From positions 7,141-35,810 of IMG/VR virus record IMGVR_UViG_3300003410_000020: 28,670 nt of DNA; one strand, given 5' to 3'. The stretch comes from a virus. Shown piece by piece: positions 15,575 through 23,598 of this stretch. Each line of letters opens with the position of its first letter. The first letter of the stretch is position 1. The notes under the pieces were generated by a model. The model saw only the letters and a program-made list of their open reading frames with translations. It did no database searches and was not told the DNA's origin. A program made the position numbers and the translations under genes.

Positions 15575-17217
15575 TGTCAGAGCAGCAATGGACTGTTGGT
15601 GCGAGGCTAGATGAATTGGCCGAAGTTCCAGATACATTTAAAAACCAAGATCCTTTTAACAAATCCTGGGAAACTATCAAGGGGCTATCTGGGCTAGACA
15701 CAAACTTTAAGCGTAGAGCCACAAGGATGTCTAAAAACATGGCTTATGGCTATGAGACAAGAACAGACAACTCTGTTGCTAACAACCCCAGCGACCAATA
15801 CATGGACAGCGCACTTGCTGTATCTTCAGGTATTGAGGGCACTAAGTCTAAAGAGATTAATCCTGGCCAGGTATTTCGTAATGGTTATGGAATGTTTGAT
15901 GTCATTACCCCACCTTGGAATCTTTACGAGCTAGCAAACTACTACGACACCTCTTTTGCTAACCACGCAGCTATTGATGCGAAGGTAGAAAATATTGTAG
16001 GATTAGGCTACGACTTTGAAGTTTCTAAAAGAACAATGTCAAGGCTAGAGTCCAACTCTGATTCAGCAGCGGTCGAAAGAGCCCGAGGCAGAATCGAAAG
16101 ACTTAAAATTGAAATGAGAGACTGGCTAGAAAATCTTAATGACGAAGAGTCATTCACACACACCCTAACAAAGTTTTACACAGATGTTCAAGCAACAGGG
16201 AACGGCTACCTTGAAGTTGGTAGAACAACTAAGGGCAAGATTGGATATATCGGCCACATCCCTGCTACAACCATGCGTGCTCGCAGGCTAAGAGATGGCT
16301 ACGTTCAGATTATCGGAAACAAGGTTGTTTACTTCCGTAACTTCGGTGCAAAGAACAAGAACCCAATTACAACTGACCCAAGGCCTAATGAGATTATTCA
16401 CTACAAGGAATACTCTCCACTAAACACTTTCTATGGTGTTCCAGATATTATGTCTGCTATCACATCACTGCATGGTGATCAGCTGGCATCACAATACAAC
16501 ATTGACTACTTTGGCAATAAGGGCGTACCCCGCTACGTTGTCACTTTGAAAGGTGCACAATTATCTGCTGATGCAGAAGATAAGATGTTCCGCTTTTTGC
16601 AAAATAGCCTTAAGGGTCAAAACCACCGTACACTGTATATCCCACTTCCAGGAGATAGCGATAACAGCAAGGTAGAGTTTAAGATGGAGCCAGTTGAGAA
16701 TGGCGTACAGGAGGCATCGTTCAAAGAGTATCGTAAGCAGAACAGAGACGACATCTTGATTGCACACCAGGTGCCACTGTCTAAGATTGGTGGCGGAGAC
16801 TCTACTTCTATTGCTAATGCATTGTCTCAGGATCGTACTTTCAAGGAGCAAGTCTCCAGGCCAGCACAAAACAATCTAGGGAAAATGATCAACAAGATTA
16901 TCAAAGAAGAAACAGATGTCCTAGAGTTTAAGTTCAACGAGCTTACTCTGACAGATGAGATTGCACAGTCTCAGATTCTTGAGCGCTATGTTAAAAACCA
17001 GATTATGGTTCCAAACGAAGCACGAGAGGCGTTGGGTCTGCCACAGAGACCAGATGGCGACAGTCCGTTTGTTATGTCTTCTAGGCAGGCTACTGATGCA
17101 AGGGCTAACACGGCCCAGAATAGAGAGCGGGATGCGGAAAGATCAAACAATCAATCCGACAGTTCGGCTACCGTCTCTGGCAGAAATGCTCAGGGAGAAG
17201 GCAGATCTTCAAATTAA
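15574..17217 (+). CDS. Phage portal protein
   Basis: A 547-residue portal, the dodecameric head vertex ring through which DNA is packaged and ejected. The family pattern is clear. The sequence PPWNLYELANYYDTSFANHAAI lies at the start of the clip/wing region. YLEVGRTTKGKIGYIGHIPA and NEIIHYKEYSPLNTFYGVPD are the core strands, and ASQYNIDYFGNKGVPRYVVT leads into the crown helices. It resembles the HK97/PBSX-type portal families. The C-terminal 40 residues are hydrophilic and Ser/Asn/Arg-rich, probably disordered. It starts one base into the upstream stop. No terminase gene precedes it in this window, unlike the common order. Confidence 0.9.
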   Translation: MSEQQWTVGARLDELAEVPDTFKNQDPFNKSWETIKGLSGLDTNFKRRATRMSKNMAYGYETRTDNSVANNPSDQYMDSALAVSSGIEGTKSKEINPGQVFRNGYGMFDVITPPWNLYELANYYDTSFANHAAIDAKVENIVGLGYDFEVSKRTMSRLESNSDSAAVERARGRIERLKIEMRDWLENLNDEESFTHTLTKFYTDVQATGNGYLEVGRTTKGKIGYIGHIPATTMRARRLRDGYVQIIGNKVVYFRNFGAKNKNPITTDPRPNEIIHYKEYSPLNTFYGVPDIMSAITSLHGDQLASQYNIDYFGNKGVPRYVVTLKGAQLSADAEDKMFRFLQNSLKGQNHRTLYIPLPGDSDNSKVEFKMEPVENGVQEASFKEYRKQNRDDILIAHQVPLSKIGGGDSTSIANALSQDRTFKEQVSRPAQNNLGKMINKIIKEETDVLEFKFNELTLTDEIAQSQILERYVKNQIMVPNEAREALGLPQRPDGDSPFVMSSRQATDARANTAQNRERDAERSNNQSDSSATVSGRNAQGEGRSSN

Positions 17218-17258
17218 AGAAGATTGTTGCATTTTATAACATTTTAATAAAAGTAGTA

Positions 17259-17264
17259 TATAAT
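17259..17264 (+). promoter_or_regulatory. -10 box (TATAAT) for the protease-scaffold-capsid genes
   Basis: A perfect TATAAT in the 56-base gap after the portal gene. Nine bases separate it from ATG 17274, slightly longer than the other leaderless sites. A start at ATG 17280 is also possible. Confidence 0.6.
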
Positions 17265-17273
17265 AGAGACAGT

Positions 17274-18641
17274 ATGACTATGTTTAAAGCCCATTGGGAT
17301 ACAGAAGGCGACAGCGTTCGCCTCTCTATGCCGTTCAGTAAAGTTGATGTTCAGAGACGTATTGTCTCTGGTTTTGCAACCCTGGACAATGTTGATAAGC
17401 AAAACGACATTGTTACTACCGAAGCTTCGATGAAAGCTTTTACTAAGTTTCGCGGGAACATTCGTGAAATGCACCAGCCCTCAGCAGTAGGGAAAATGGT
17501 CTCATTCAAAGAGGATAAATATTTCGATCCCGAGACTAAGAAATTCTATAGTGGTGTCTATGTTTCTGCGTATGTTTCTAAGGGTGCTGAGAATACCTGG
17601 GAAAAGGTTATCGATGGAACTTACACAGGTTTTTCAATTGGTGGTAGAATGAACAAGTGGGACGATGCCTATGACGAAAAGGCAGATGTGCAGATTCGTG
17701 TCATCAAGGATTATGATCTGGTAGAATTGTCTTTAGTGGATAATCCAGCAAATCAGTTTGCCAGCATTCTTTCTGTTGAGAAGAATGATGAAGGTGTGGA
17801 TATTATTAAGGGAGAGTCAGTGGAAGCAGAGCTTGAGAATGTTTTTTGGGATTCCGAAAGTGGCATCGTAATGCTGTCTGCCGAAGAGGCTATGGAAAGC
17901 CCCACAAGTGGCGAACCAATGAAAAACATTGGTTTCGTAGAAAAGTCTGATGCAGACAAGAAAGATTTAGTAAAGTTCTTGGTTGATAGTGCTAAAGGCA
18001 TTAACACTGAGATAACAAAGGAGGTAAGTCCTATGACTGATGAAACCACAGAAATCGTTGAGAAAGCTGATGAAGCAATTATTGACGAAACCGTAGAAAA
18101 ATCAGATGAGGTCGCTCCAGAGGCAGATGCCGCAGCTGAAAGCGAAGTCGCCGTCGAAACCAAAGCCGATGAAGAGGTCGAGGTAGAGAAGGCAGACGAT
18201 GCTGAAGCAGAGGTCGAGGTTGAAAAAGCCGAGACTCCTGACGAAGCCGAGACAGTCGAAAAGGCTGACGAGGTTGTTGAAGAGGCTGCTGAAGTATCTA
18301 AGTCCGATGACGTTGCTGTTGACGCAGTTGCCGATATCAAAGACACAATTACATCAGCCTTTAGCGATCTAGCAGAGACCGTGAAGTCACTTCACGCAGA
18401 GGTCGATGCACTAAAGAAATCAATTTCTGGCGTAACCGAGGAAGTTTCTGCAGCCAAGCAGGACCTTTCAGAAACAAAGGGCCAGTTTGATGAGTTTGGA
18501 AAGAGGTTTGAGGCTGTTGAAGCTGACACAGCTTTCCGTAAATCTGGCGATCTAGGCGAGATCGTGCAGGAACAACCTGAATTGGTTGAAAAATCCCTAT
18601 GGGGCGGTCGTTTCCTCAAAACTGCCGACTTATTTAATTAA
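17274..18641 (+). CDS. Prohead protease (XkdF-like serine protease) fused to a scaffold domain
   Basis: A 455-residue head maturation protein. Residues 1-170 form the protease, with DKQNDIVTTEASMKAF, then REMHQP (catalytic H67) and TGFSIGG (nucleophile S121), followed by DYDLVELSLVDNPAN. This is the order seen in XkdF/S78-type phage proteases, which cut scaffold and capsid arms during prohead maturation. Residues 255-345 are acidic Glu/Ala/Val sequence with imperfect VEKADE repeats. Residues 355-420 form a coiled coil. The C-terminus (SLWGGRFLKTADLFN) may be the capsid-binding end. A perfect internal ribosome binding site at residue 254 suggests a separately made scaffold, annotated below. 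Confidence 0.88.
   Translation: MTMFKAHWDTEGDSVRLSMPFSKVDVQRRIVSGFATLDNVDKQNDIVTTEASMKAFTKFRGNIREMHQPSAVGKMVSFKEDKYFDPETKKFYSGVYVSAYVSKGAENTWEKVIDGTYTGFSIGGRMNKWDDAYDEKADVQIRVIKDYDLVELSLVDNPANQFASILSVEKNDEGVDIIKGESVEAELENVFWDSESGIVMLSAEEAMESPTSGEPMKNIGFVEKSDADKKDLVKFLVDSAKGINTEITKEVSPMTDETTEIVEKADEAIIDETVEKSDEVAPEADAAAESEVAVETKADEEVEVEKADDAEAEVEVEKAETPDEAETVEKADEVVEEAAEVSKSDDVAVDAVADIKDTITSAFSDLAETVKSLHAEVDALKKSISGVTEEVSAAKQDLSETKGQFDEFGKRFEAVEADTAFRKSGDLGEIVQEQPELVEKSLWGGRFLKTADLFN
18017..18025 (+). promoter_or_regulatory. Internal Shine-Dalgarno for the nested scaffold gene
   Basis: AAAGGAGGT, a perfect anti-16S match, lies inside the protease gene eight bases before the in-frame ATG at 18033. 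Most genes in this window have weak or no Shine-Dalgarno, so its strength here is unlikely to be accidental. Confidence 0.75.
18033..18641 (+). CDS. Nested in-frame scaffold protein (internal start in the protease gene)
   Basis: A 202-residue product equal to the C-terminal part (M254-N455) of the protease-scaffold protein. ATG 18033 has AAAGGAGGT at ideal spacing. The product begins exactly where the protease domain ends. It consists of an acidic VEKADE-rich segment and a coiled coil, the composition expected of a capsid scaffold. The arrangement copies lambda C/Nu3, where a scaffold is made in excess from an internal start in the protease gene. The stop is shared, and the capsid gene with its own strong ribosome binding site follows 24 bases later. 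Translation from this site is inferred from the sequence. Confidence 0.7.
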   Translation: MTDETTEIVEKADEAIIDETVEKSDEVAPEADAAAESEVAVETKADEEVEVEKADDAEAEVEVEKAETPDEAETVEKADEVVEEAAEVSKSDDVAVDAVADIKDTITSAFSDLAETVKSLHAEVDALKKSISGVTEEVSAAKQDLSETKGQFDEFGKRFEAVEADTAFRKSGDLGEIVQEQPELVEKSLWGGRFLKTADLFN

Positions 18642-18651
18642 GTAAAATCAC

Positions 18652-18662
18652 TTAGGAGGTGA
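18652..18662 (+). promoter_or_regulatory. Strong Shine-Dalgarno of the major capsid gene
   Basis: TTAGGAGGTGA, an 11-base anti-16S match, precedes ATG 18666. Together with the internal scaffold site it is the strongest ribosome binding site in the window, matching the high copy number of the capsid protein. Confidence 0.8.
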
Positions 18663-18665
18663 CAT

Positions 18666-19796
18666 ATGTCGGAAGAAATTATCAAGAACCAGCCTTCAGA
18701 GTCTGGTGAGCTAGGAGATCCAAATCCTGGTAACTACCAGGCTCAGGGTGCATTCGCATCTGGTGGCATTGGTGGAGTAACAGATCCTGGTGCTAACACC
18801 CTTGGTAACATTCCAACAGCAGAGTTCGGTGTAACTACTGGCGCAAACGCAGTAAACCCTTCGGGTGACGCGGCTAGTGGTATTCTCCGTCCAGAACAAG
18901 CACGTCGTTTTATCGACTACGTGTGGGACGGCACTGTTCTCGCTAAGGATGGTCGTCGCGTAACTATGCGTGCAAACACAATGGAACTTGAGAAAGTTAA
19001 CGTTGGAGAGCGTGTAATTCGTGCGGCATCACAAGGTATTGGTAACTACACCAACACAGGAGCTACTTTCAGCAAGGTCGAATTGACTACCAAGAAAATT
19101 CGTCTCGACTGGGAGGTCTCCGCAGAAGCTCTAGAAGATGGTATCGAGGGCGCAGCTCTTGAAGACCACTTGGTCCGCTTGATGACAAATGCATTTGCAA
19201 ATGACATCGAAGACCTCGCTATTAACGGCGACGGAGCTACTGGCGACTTCCTATCCATCATGGATGGGTTTGTCAACAGAACAAAGACAAACGGTGACGC
19301 ACACGAGTACGTTACTACTGTCACAGACAACGCTTGGACTACAGAGGTAATGCAGGGAATTCTTCTTGCTATGCCCCGTAAGTACCGTGCTATCAAGAAC
19401 AACCTTAAGTTCTATGCAGGTACTGATGCATTCCAGGGCATTGTAAAGAACAACGGTACACTTGCTGACGCTATTGCTGAGGCATTTGCTGGTACGCCAG
19501 GTGGTACTGAGAGCAACCGTCAGGCATACCTTGACGGCCAGGCCCAGACTCTGGGTACTGCTCGCACCACTCGCGTTCTTGGTATCGACGTTCAGGAAGT
19601 ACCCTACTACCCAGAGGGCTATGTCGACATGACATTCCCCGCTAACCGTGTATGGGGCTTCCAGCGTGACATCACAGTAAACCGTGAGTATGTTGCTAAG
19701 AAGGACACGATTGAATACACCGTATTCGTTCGTTTCGGTATTCAGTGGGAAGAAGAAGACGCCATCTCATTCGCAGATGCAGCGGCTGATTCCTAA
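18666..19796 (+). CDS. Major capsid protein (HK97 fold)
   Basis: A 376-residue major head protein. Residues 1-75 are a Gly/Asn/Pro-rich arm, possibly cleaved or flexible. The folded part starts near PEQARRFIDYVWDG. It continues through NTMELEKVNVGERVIRAAS and LTTKKIRLDWEVSAEALED (E-loop and P-domain strands), EDLAINGDGATGDFLSIMDG (spine region), and a C-terminal strand set ending TIEYTVFVRFGIQWEEED. The motif order is typical of HK97-type capsids in actinobacterial siphoviruses. Codons differ from those of the oxygenase genes: arginine is nearly always CGT/CGC and AAC, ATC and CTC are frequent, which suggests selection for heavy translation. A strong terminator follows. Confidence 0.9.
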   Translation: MSEEIIKNQPSESGELGDPNPGNYQAQGAFASGGIGGVTDPGANTLGNIPTAEFGVTTGANAVNPSGDAASGILRPEQARRFIDYVWDGTVLAKDGRRVTMRANTMELEKVNVGERVIRAASQGIGNYTNTGATFSKVELTTKKIRLDWEVSAEALEDGIEGAALEDHLVRLMTNAFANDIEDLAINGDGATGDFLSIMDGFVNRTKTNGDAHEYVTTVTDNAWTTEVMQGILLAMPRKYRAIKNNLKFYAGTDAFQGIVKNNGTLADAIAEAFAGTPGGTESNRQAYLDGQAQTLGTARTTRVLGIDVQEVPYYPEGYVDMTFPANRVWGFQRDITVNREYVAKKDTIEYTVFVRFGIQWEEEDAISFADAAADS

Positions 19797-19818
19797 TCAC
19801 AAGTTAATACCCAATAGA

Positions 19819-19850
19819 GGGGCAGGGACTTCGGTCTCTGCCCCTTTATT
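19819..19850 (+). terminator. Rho-independent terminator after the capsid gene
   Basis: An 11-bp stem, GGGGCAGGGAC / GTCTCTGCCCC (one G-U pair), closes a TTCG tetraloop and is followed by TTTATTTATT. It lies 22 bases after the capsid stop and nine bases before the next -10 box. Confidence 0.92.
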
Positions 19851-19858
19851 TATTCTGA

Positions 19859-19864
19859 TATAAT
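19859..19864 (+). promoter_or_regulatory. -10 box (TATAAT) for the connector gene cluster
   Basis: A perfect TATAAT directly after the capsid terminator. Starting about seven bases later, the message would begin at AGGAGGAAAG (19871-19880), the ribosome binding site of ATG 19884, giving a leader of only about a dozen bases. Confidence 0.65.
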
Positions 19865-19883
19865 GTTAGTAGGAGGAAAGCAA

Positions 19884-20258
19884 ATGTCTAAGAGTAAAAC
19901 AACAGCCAAAAAAACAACGGCTAAAGACAATAACATTGTTGCTTCGCCAGAGCCTAAAAAAGCTGCGAAGAAAACTACAACTAAGCAAACACTAACAGAT
20001 GATATCATTGGGTCTAATGTCCCATCAGAAACATCCAAAAAAGTTTCTACATCCGCACCTAAGAAGGCTGCCACTTCTGGGCAAAGCAGAAAAGTAACTG
20101 TTGCGATCCATTCTACAAAAAATGTAGTTTGGGAAGGCGTAGGTAAGGTAGAAAAAGGGTATAACATTGTAAAAAAAGCAGAGGCAGATAAGTGGCTAAC
20201 TAGGTCACATATCAGACTTGCTACTCCAGAAGAAGTAGCAAGAGAATACGGAGCGTAA
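19884..20258 (+). CDS. Small head-region protein with Lys/Thr-rich N-terminal tail
   Basis: A 124-residue protein. ATG 19884 is chosen because AGGAGG precedes it, while the in-frame ATG at 19863 overlaps the -10 box. Residues 1-72 are low-complexity Lys/Thr/Ala/Ser sequence (TTAKKTTAK, KKAAKKTTTK, SAPKKAATS), resembling histone-H1-like tails and probably disordered and DNA- or RNA-binding. Residues 73-124 form a compact domain (KVTVAIHSTKNVVWEG... KAEADKWLTRSHIRLATPEEVAREYGA) typical of small proteins encoded right after the capsid in siphoviruses. It may be a decoration or head-vertex protein. The role is inferred from position. Confidence 0.75.
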   Translation: MSKSKTTAKKTTAKDNNIVASPEPKKAAKKTTTKQTLTDDIIGSNVPSETSKKVSTSAPKKAATSGQSRKVTVAIHSTKNVVWEGVGKVEKGYNIVKKAEADKWLTRSHIRLATPEEVAREYGA

Positions 20259-20261
20259 CTA

Positions 20262-21140
20262 ATGGAAATCCTCAGAGTCCCTCACACCGTACCACAGACG
20301 GTAGTTGATGTGACATTGGCTGGCACAGAGTATGAGTATACAATCACAGATTTATCAGATCACTCTGTAAGGACGGGCTCTGACTTCTCTGACTCTGAAG
20401 GAAAGCTAACTATAGACTTTCCAACTAGGTATGACGGATCCTACGAGATTGCTGTAGATGGAGAAGAGCACATTTTCGATGTAGTTAGGCCATACGTAGA
20501 TGCTACAACAAAAGTTGAGACCGCATCTGAAATTGCTGAGTACCAAAAGAATGAAGAGGTTGCTAGAGCAATCATTGATTCTGTTATTTCAGAAGGCTTT
20601 TACTATCGTAAGCAGCTAGTTAACAGGGTAGGGCTGGGCTCAGACTATCTTCCAATTTGGCAAGACGCTAAAAAGCTTATGAAGCTTTATGAAAATAACG
20701 TCTTAGTGTTTGATGCAGAAAATCCAGATCTATATAGTCCAAAGTACAAGATCTCTTCGGACAAAACAGCTATCATGATGGATTATTCAGAGCAGATTAA
20801 TTTTGCAGAACAGAAGCCAAACATCATCCCCCAGGCAGAGTCAGATCTACTTGACATGACTTTTGGCTATCACGGTTTTCCACAAGGGTTTGACTATTCA
20901 GTGTTGCTAGAGGTAGGCTATCACTCAGTGCCATCAGATGTTGTCAGAGCCACTGAGCTGCTGGTAGACGACATTTCCTGTGGGAAGCTAGAGTATTACA
21001 GCAGATATATTACAGACTATAATACAGATCAGTTTAAGATCAAGTTTGCGCGAGGAATGTTTGAGGGGACAGGAAACATCATTGTAGACAAGATACTATC
21101 TAAGTATTACAAGTCTATAAGAACTATCGAGGTGTTGTAA
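20262..21140 (+). CDS. Head-tail adaptor (connector) protein, probable
   Basis: A 292-residue protein in the position of the head-tail adaptor that docks on the portal. Residues 1-85 form an immunoglobulin-like beta domain (TEYEYTITDLSD, GSYEIAVDGEEHIFDVVRPY). Residues 90-290 are mainly helical (EIAEYQKNEEVARAIIDSVI), with a central segment containing YLPIWQDAKKLMKLYENN and a C-terminal helix-strand unit. The two-domain form is longer than minimal gp6/gp15-type adaptors. It starts three bases after the upstream stop, and its TAA overlaps the next ATG (TAATG). The identification rests on gene order and fold pattern. Confidence 0.65.
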   Translation: MEILRVPHTVPQTVVDVTLAGTEYEYTITDLSDHSVRTGSDFSDSEGKLTIDFPTRYDGSYEIAVDGEEHIFDVVRPYVDATTKVETASEIAEYQKNEEVARAIIDSVISEGFYYRKQLVNRVGLGSDYLPIWQDAKKLMKLYENNVLVFDAENPDLYSPKYKISSDKTAIMMDYSEQINFAEQKPNIIPQAESDLLDMTFGYHGFPQGFDYSVLLEVGYHSVPSDVVRATELLVDDISCGKLEYYSRYITDYNTDQFKIKFARGMFEGTGNIIVDKILSKYYKSIRTIEVL

Positions 21141-21586
21141 TGGAATGCGATTCCAATGACTTCATGTTTCCTATGCAGGGAGAGGTTTTTTACCCAGACA
21201 TAGAGCAGTCCGCTTATGGCAATGTTACAAAAACCTGGCGTTCGGATCGTAGATTCGCGTGTAGCTTTAACACAGCTGGCACAGCATTTAAAGAGGAGGT
21301 CAACCCCAGGGTTGACATCACGCAAGACTCTCTCCTCATTGGGAGAGCCAGACAAGATATCAGAACTTCGTCTTTGAATGAGTCTAACGCTTTGACAAAT
21401 ATTGTCGTATCAAATATTACAAACTCGGCTGGGGAAGAGATATACGTAGAAACATCTGGGCCTAGAAAAGGAAAGTCTACAATCTTTGAAATTGCAACAA
21501 TTCAGCCATTCAATGGTCCTTTTGGTGCCGTAGAGTATTACAAGATTGTTCTTAGAAGATCAGAGAACCAGGGGACGACTGTATGA
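21140..21586 (+). CDS. Head closure / stopper protein, probable
   Basis: A 148-residue beta-rich protein starting at a TAATG junction. Its size, the N-terminal extended strand (GEVFYPDIEQSAYGNVTKTW), the central strands and the final FGAVEYYKIVLRR strand fit the small neck proteins that close the portal channel after packaging. Position two after the portal-adaptor step supports this. There is no enzyme motif. It overlaps the following gene by ATGA. It could also be a tail-completion protein. Confidence 0.6.
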   Translation: MECDSNDFMFPMQGEVFYPDIEQSAYGNVTKTWRSDRRFACSFNTAGTAFKEEVNPRVDITQDSLLIGRARQDIRTSSLNESNALTNIVVSNITNSAGEEIYVETSGPRKGKSTIFEIATIQPFNGPFGAVEYYKIVLRRSENQGTTV

Positions 21587-22257
21587 TTAACCTTACGTTT
21601 GATACCAGGCAGTTTGATAAAGAAATAAATAATCTAATGGATTATTCTATTGGGTTCTTGGAGGGAGCTAAGCGAGGAAAGGTTGAGCTTCTTCGTCAGG
21701 TAGGCGAAAGAACGAAAGAACTTTTGGGGCAGTACCTAGATTCTAGTGCTAGGACTAACCCCGCACTCCTGCACCATGTATACGAGTGGTATCAGTCTGG
21801 AAGCCCCGAGGCCAGACTGTTTGACTTGCAGTATCGTGCAGCTGGTGGATCTTTATCTATAGACGCTACATTCACGCAATCTAGCTCCATAAAGGCTGGA
21901 TCAAAAACTCCTTTCTATGACAAGGCGGTAATCATGGAGAGGGGCATATCTGTAACAGTTGTTCCTAGATCTGCTCAAGCTCTGGCCTTTGAAGATAATG
22001 GCGAGCAGGTCTTTACAAAGCAGCCAGTGGTTATTGATAACCCAGGCGGCTCCCAGGTTGCTGGGGGATTCGAAAGAGTATTCTCTGAATTCTTTGAAAG
22101 ATATTTCACTCAATCATTCATGAAGTCTAGCGGTCTGGATGAAAGGCTTCGTAATACAAGTGCTTTTGTAAGAGGATTTAGCCAGGGCAAGAGACGGGGT
22201 AAGGCTTATGGAAACCAGGTTGGCTATAGCTGGATTGCTGGAAAGGGTGGCTTATAA
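21583..22257 (+). CDS. Neck / tail-completion protein (HK97 gp10-like), probable
   Basis: A 224-residue protein coupled to the upstream gene by ATGA and to the next by TAATG. The N-terminal half holds a long helix (residues 9-48) with conserved basic residues (KRGKVELLRQVGERTKELL), as in the gp10/neck protein families. Next comes a beta region (GGSLSIDATF, SVTVVPRS), then a helical segment and a basic C-terminus (FSQGKRRGKAYGN). The role is assigned from order and helix pattern. Confidence 0.55.
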   Translation: MINLTFDTRQFDKEINNLMDYSIGFLEGAKRGKVELLRQVGERTKELLGQYLDSSARTNPALLHHVYEWYQSGSPEARLFDLQYRAAGGSLSIDATFTQSSSIKAGSKTPFYDKAVIMERGISVTVVPRSAQALAFEDNGEQVFTKQPVVIDNPGGSQVAGGFERVFSEFFERYFTQSFMKSSGLDERLRNTSAFVRGFSQGKRRGKAYGNQVGYSWIAGKGGL

Positions 22258-22826
22258 TGGCTATTCATGCACCTCATTTATTTATTAACAAATATCTTCA
22301 AGAGAAGATTAGCCTAGCGTTTGATGCATCGGTACCGCTTATGCCTACAATGCCAAGCGACATTGATGCTTTGGCAAGCACTTTCCCAGAAAGCCAGGGG
22401 ATGTTTGCGGTATATGACAGAATGTACAAGATGAGAAGAAGGGCGTTTCCACACATTAAGTGTGAGCAATTGCTGTACTACTTCTACAAGACAGACGATC
22501 CAGAGCTATTGTTTGAGACACACGGAATGATGCAAGACCTGCTAGACAGAGGGGACGAGTCCGCACAGGAAGTAAATAACTGGATTGCCAATCTTTGGCA
22601 GTCTCAGTCAGAAGAGGACAAATACACTGACGGGGTAGATCTTGTGACTGGGCTGACAGAAGAGCATAAGACTATAAGCCTGGGTAACAAACCATTCCTA
22701 GTTCCATATTTTCACGAGATTAAGCTTTTTCAGCTAGAGGAAACAAGAGATGTCATAGATATTGGTGCAGCCAGAACTGTGGTTGGCAATAAGATGATTA
22801 TTGATTACGACTGGCATTCTTCATAA
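22257..22826 (+). CDS. Tail terminator protein, probable
   Basis: A 189-residue protein immediately before the tail tube gene, the usual place of the tail terminator that caps the tube at its head end. It contains an N-terminal helix (HLFINKYLQEKISLAF) and MFAVYDRMYKMRRRAFPHIKCEQLLYYFY, a strand-helix unit common in this family. A helical middle (residues 80-125) follows, and the end is beta (NKMIIDYDWHSS). No sheath gene follows, which supports a siphovirus tail. Confidence 0.6.
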   Translation: MAIHAPHLFINKYLQEKISLAFDASVPLMPTMPSDIDALASTFPESQGMFAVYDRMYKMRRRAFPHIKCEQLLYYFYKTDDPELLFETHGMMQDLLDRGDESAQEVNNWIANLWQSQSEEDKYTDGVDLVTGLTEEHKTISLGNKPFLVPYFHEIKLFQLEETRDVIDIGAARTVVGNKMIIDYDWHSS

Positions 22827-22843
22827 TTCTAATAAAAAGGCTA

Positions 22844-22849
22844 TATAAT
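22844..22849 (+). promoter_or_regulatory. -10 box (TATAAT) for the tail tube gene
   Basis: TATAAT lies in the 80-base gap before the tail tube gene, giving a leader of about 50 bases that contains the ribosome binding site GAGGTGA at 22894-22900. The rest of the gap holds no other feature I can support. Confidence 0.6.
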
Positions 22850-22906
22850 TGTAATTGAGGAAACGCGCCTTCAAATTTCTTAAGAAAGAGAATGAGGTGA
22901 AACAAT

Positions 22907-23542
22907 ATGGCATACACACGTGGTACAAGCGCTAACATTATCGTTGGTGCAGCAGCGCTCTTCACATATGAAGAGGGTGAGCTAAGTGATGTAGATCTTC
23001 CAGCTTACGTGGATAACGTATCATTCAGAGAAACTCTGAGTGACAACGCATCTTTCCGTAACGTTGGATACACGATGAATGGTTTGGAAGTTGTCTTCCA
23101 GCCAGACTTCGGTGAAGTACAGGTAGACCAGGTTCTTGACGTAGCCAAGCTTTACAAGCAGGGTATGCAGGTTAACCTAAACACCGCCTTCGCTGAGGCA
23201 ACCCTTGAGAACCTTTTGTTCGCAATTGCTGGTCCTGACTCAGACTTGACAAACGTAGACGGAAACGACACTCTAAACATGTCCGCTGGTGACATCGGTG
23301 AGTGCCCCGTCGAGCGTGGTCTAGTAGCTGTTGGTCCTGGTACTGGTGACTGTGCAATCGGTGACGAGATTGAGCGTGTTTACGTTGCATACCGTGCACT
23401 TTCCATTGAGAATGTAACTGTCTCCGCAAAGCGTGACGAGCCCTCCATGTTTGAGGTCTCCTTCCGTCTCTTGCCCAACGACGGTGCTTCCTATGGTAAG
23501 ATCGTAGACCGCATCATCCCCGCTGGTGGACTCTCCAGCTAA
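22907..23542 (+). CDS. Major tail tube protein
   Basis: A 211-residue protein that should polymerise into the hexameric tail tube. It is strand-rich, with alternating long strands (VDNVSFRETLSDNASFRNVGYTMNG, LEVVFQPDFGEVQVDQ) and a closing strand set around LSIENVTVSAKRDEPSMFEVSFRLLPN. Its position between tail terminator and chaperone genes is diagnostic. ATG 22907 follows GAGGTGA at good spacing. Codon choice resembles the capsid gene (CGT, AAC, CTC, GAC), unlike the flanking genes, consistent with very high expression. It has its own -10 box and is followed by a strong terminator. Confidence 0.85.
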   Translation: MAYTRGTSANIIVGAAALFTYEEGELSDVDLPAYVDNVSFRETLSDNASFRNVGYTMNGLEVVFQPDFGEVQVDQVLDVAKLYKQGMQVNLNTAFAEATLENLLFAIAGPDSDLTNVDGNDTLNMSAGDIGECPVERGLVAVGPGTGDCAIGDEIERVYVAYRALSIENVTVSAKRDEPSMFEVSFRLLPNDGASYGKIVDRIIPAGGLSS

Positions 23543-23555
23543 TAAAACTAAATAG

Positions 23556-23597
23556 ACAAAGCCCAGGGGAAACACTCTCCTGGGCTTTGTTGTTTTG
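23556..23597 (+). terminator. Rho-independent terminator after the tail tube gene
   Basis: A 12-bp perfect stem, ACAAAGCCCAGG / CCTGGGCTTTGT, with an 11-base loop is followed by TGTTTTG. The T-run is short, but the stem is long and GC-rich in the middle. The next -10 box starts nine bases after the stem. Confidence 0.85.
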
Positions 23598-23598
23598 C

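Noticed and set aside
17753-18346. A 197-residue minus-strand open frame with Ser/Ala/Thr repeats
   Set aside because: It is the antisense of the Glu/Ala/Val-rich scaffold region, whose codon bias keeps that frame open. It has no start signals.
22876-22887. TTTCTTAAGAAA palindrome in the tail tube leader as an operator
   Set aside because: A 12-base perfect palindrome is expected several times by chance in a window this size, and no second copy or regulator gene supports a role.
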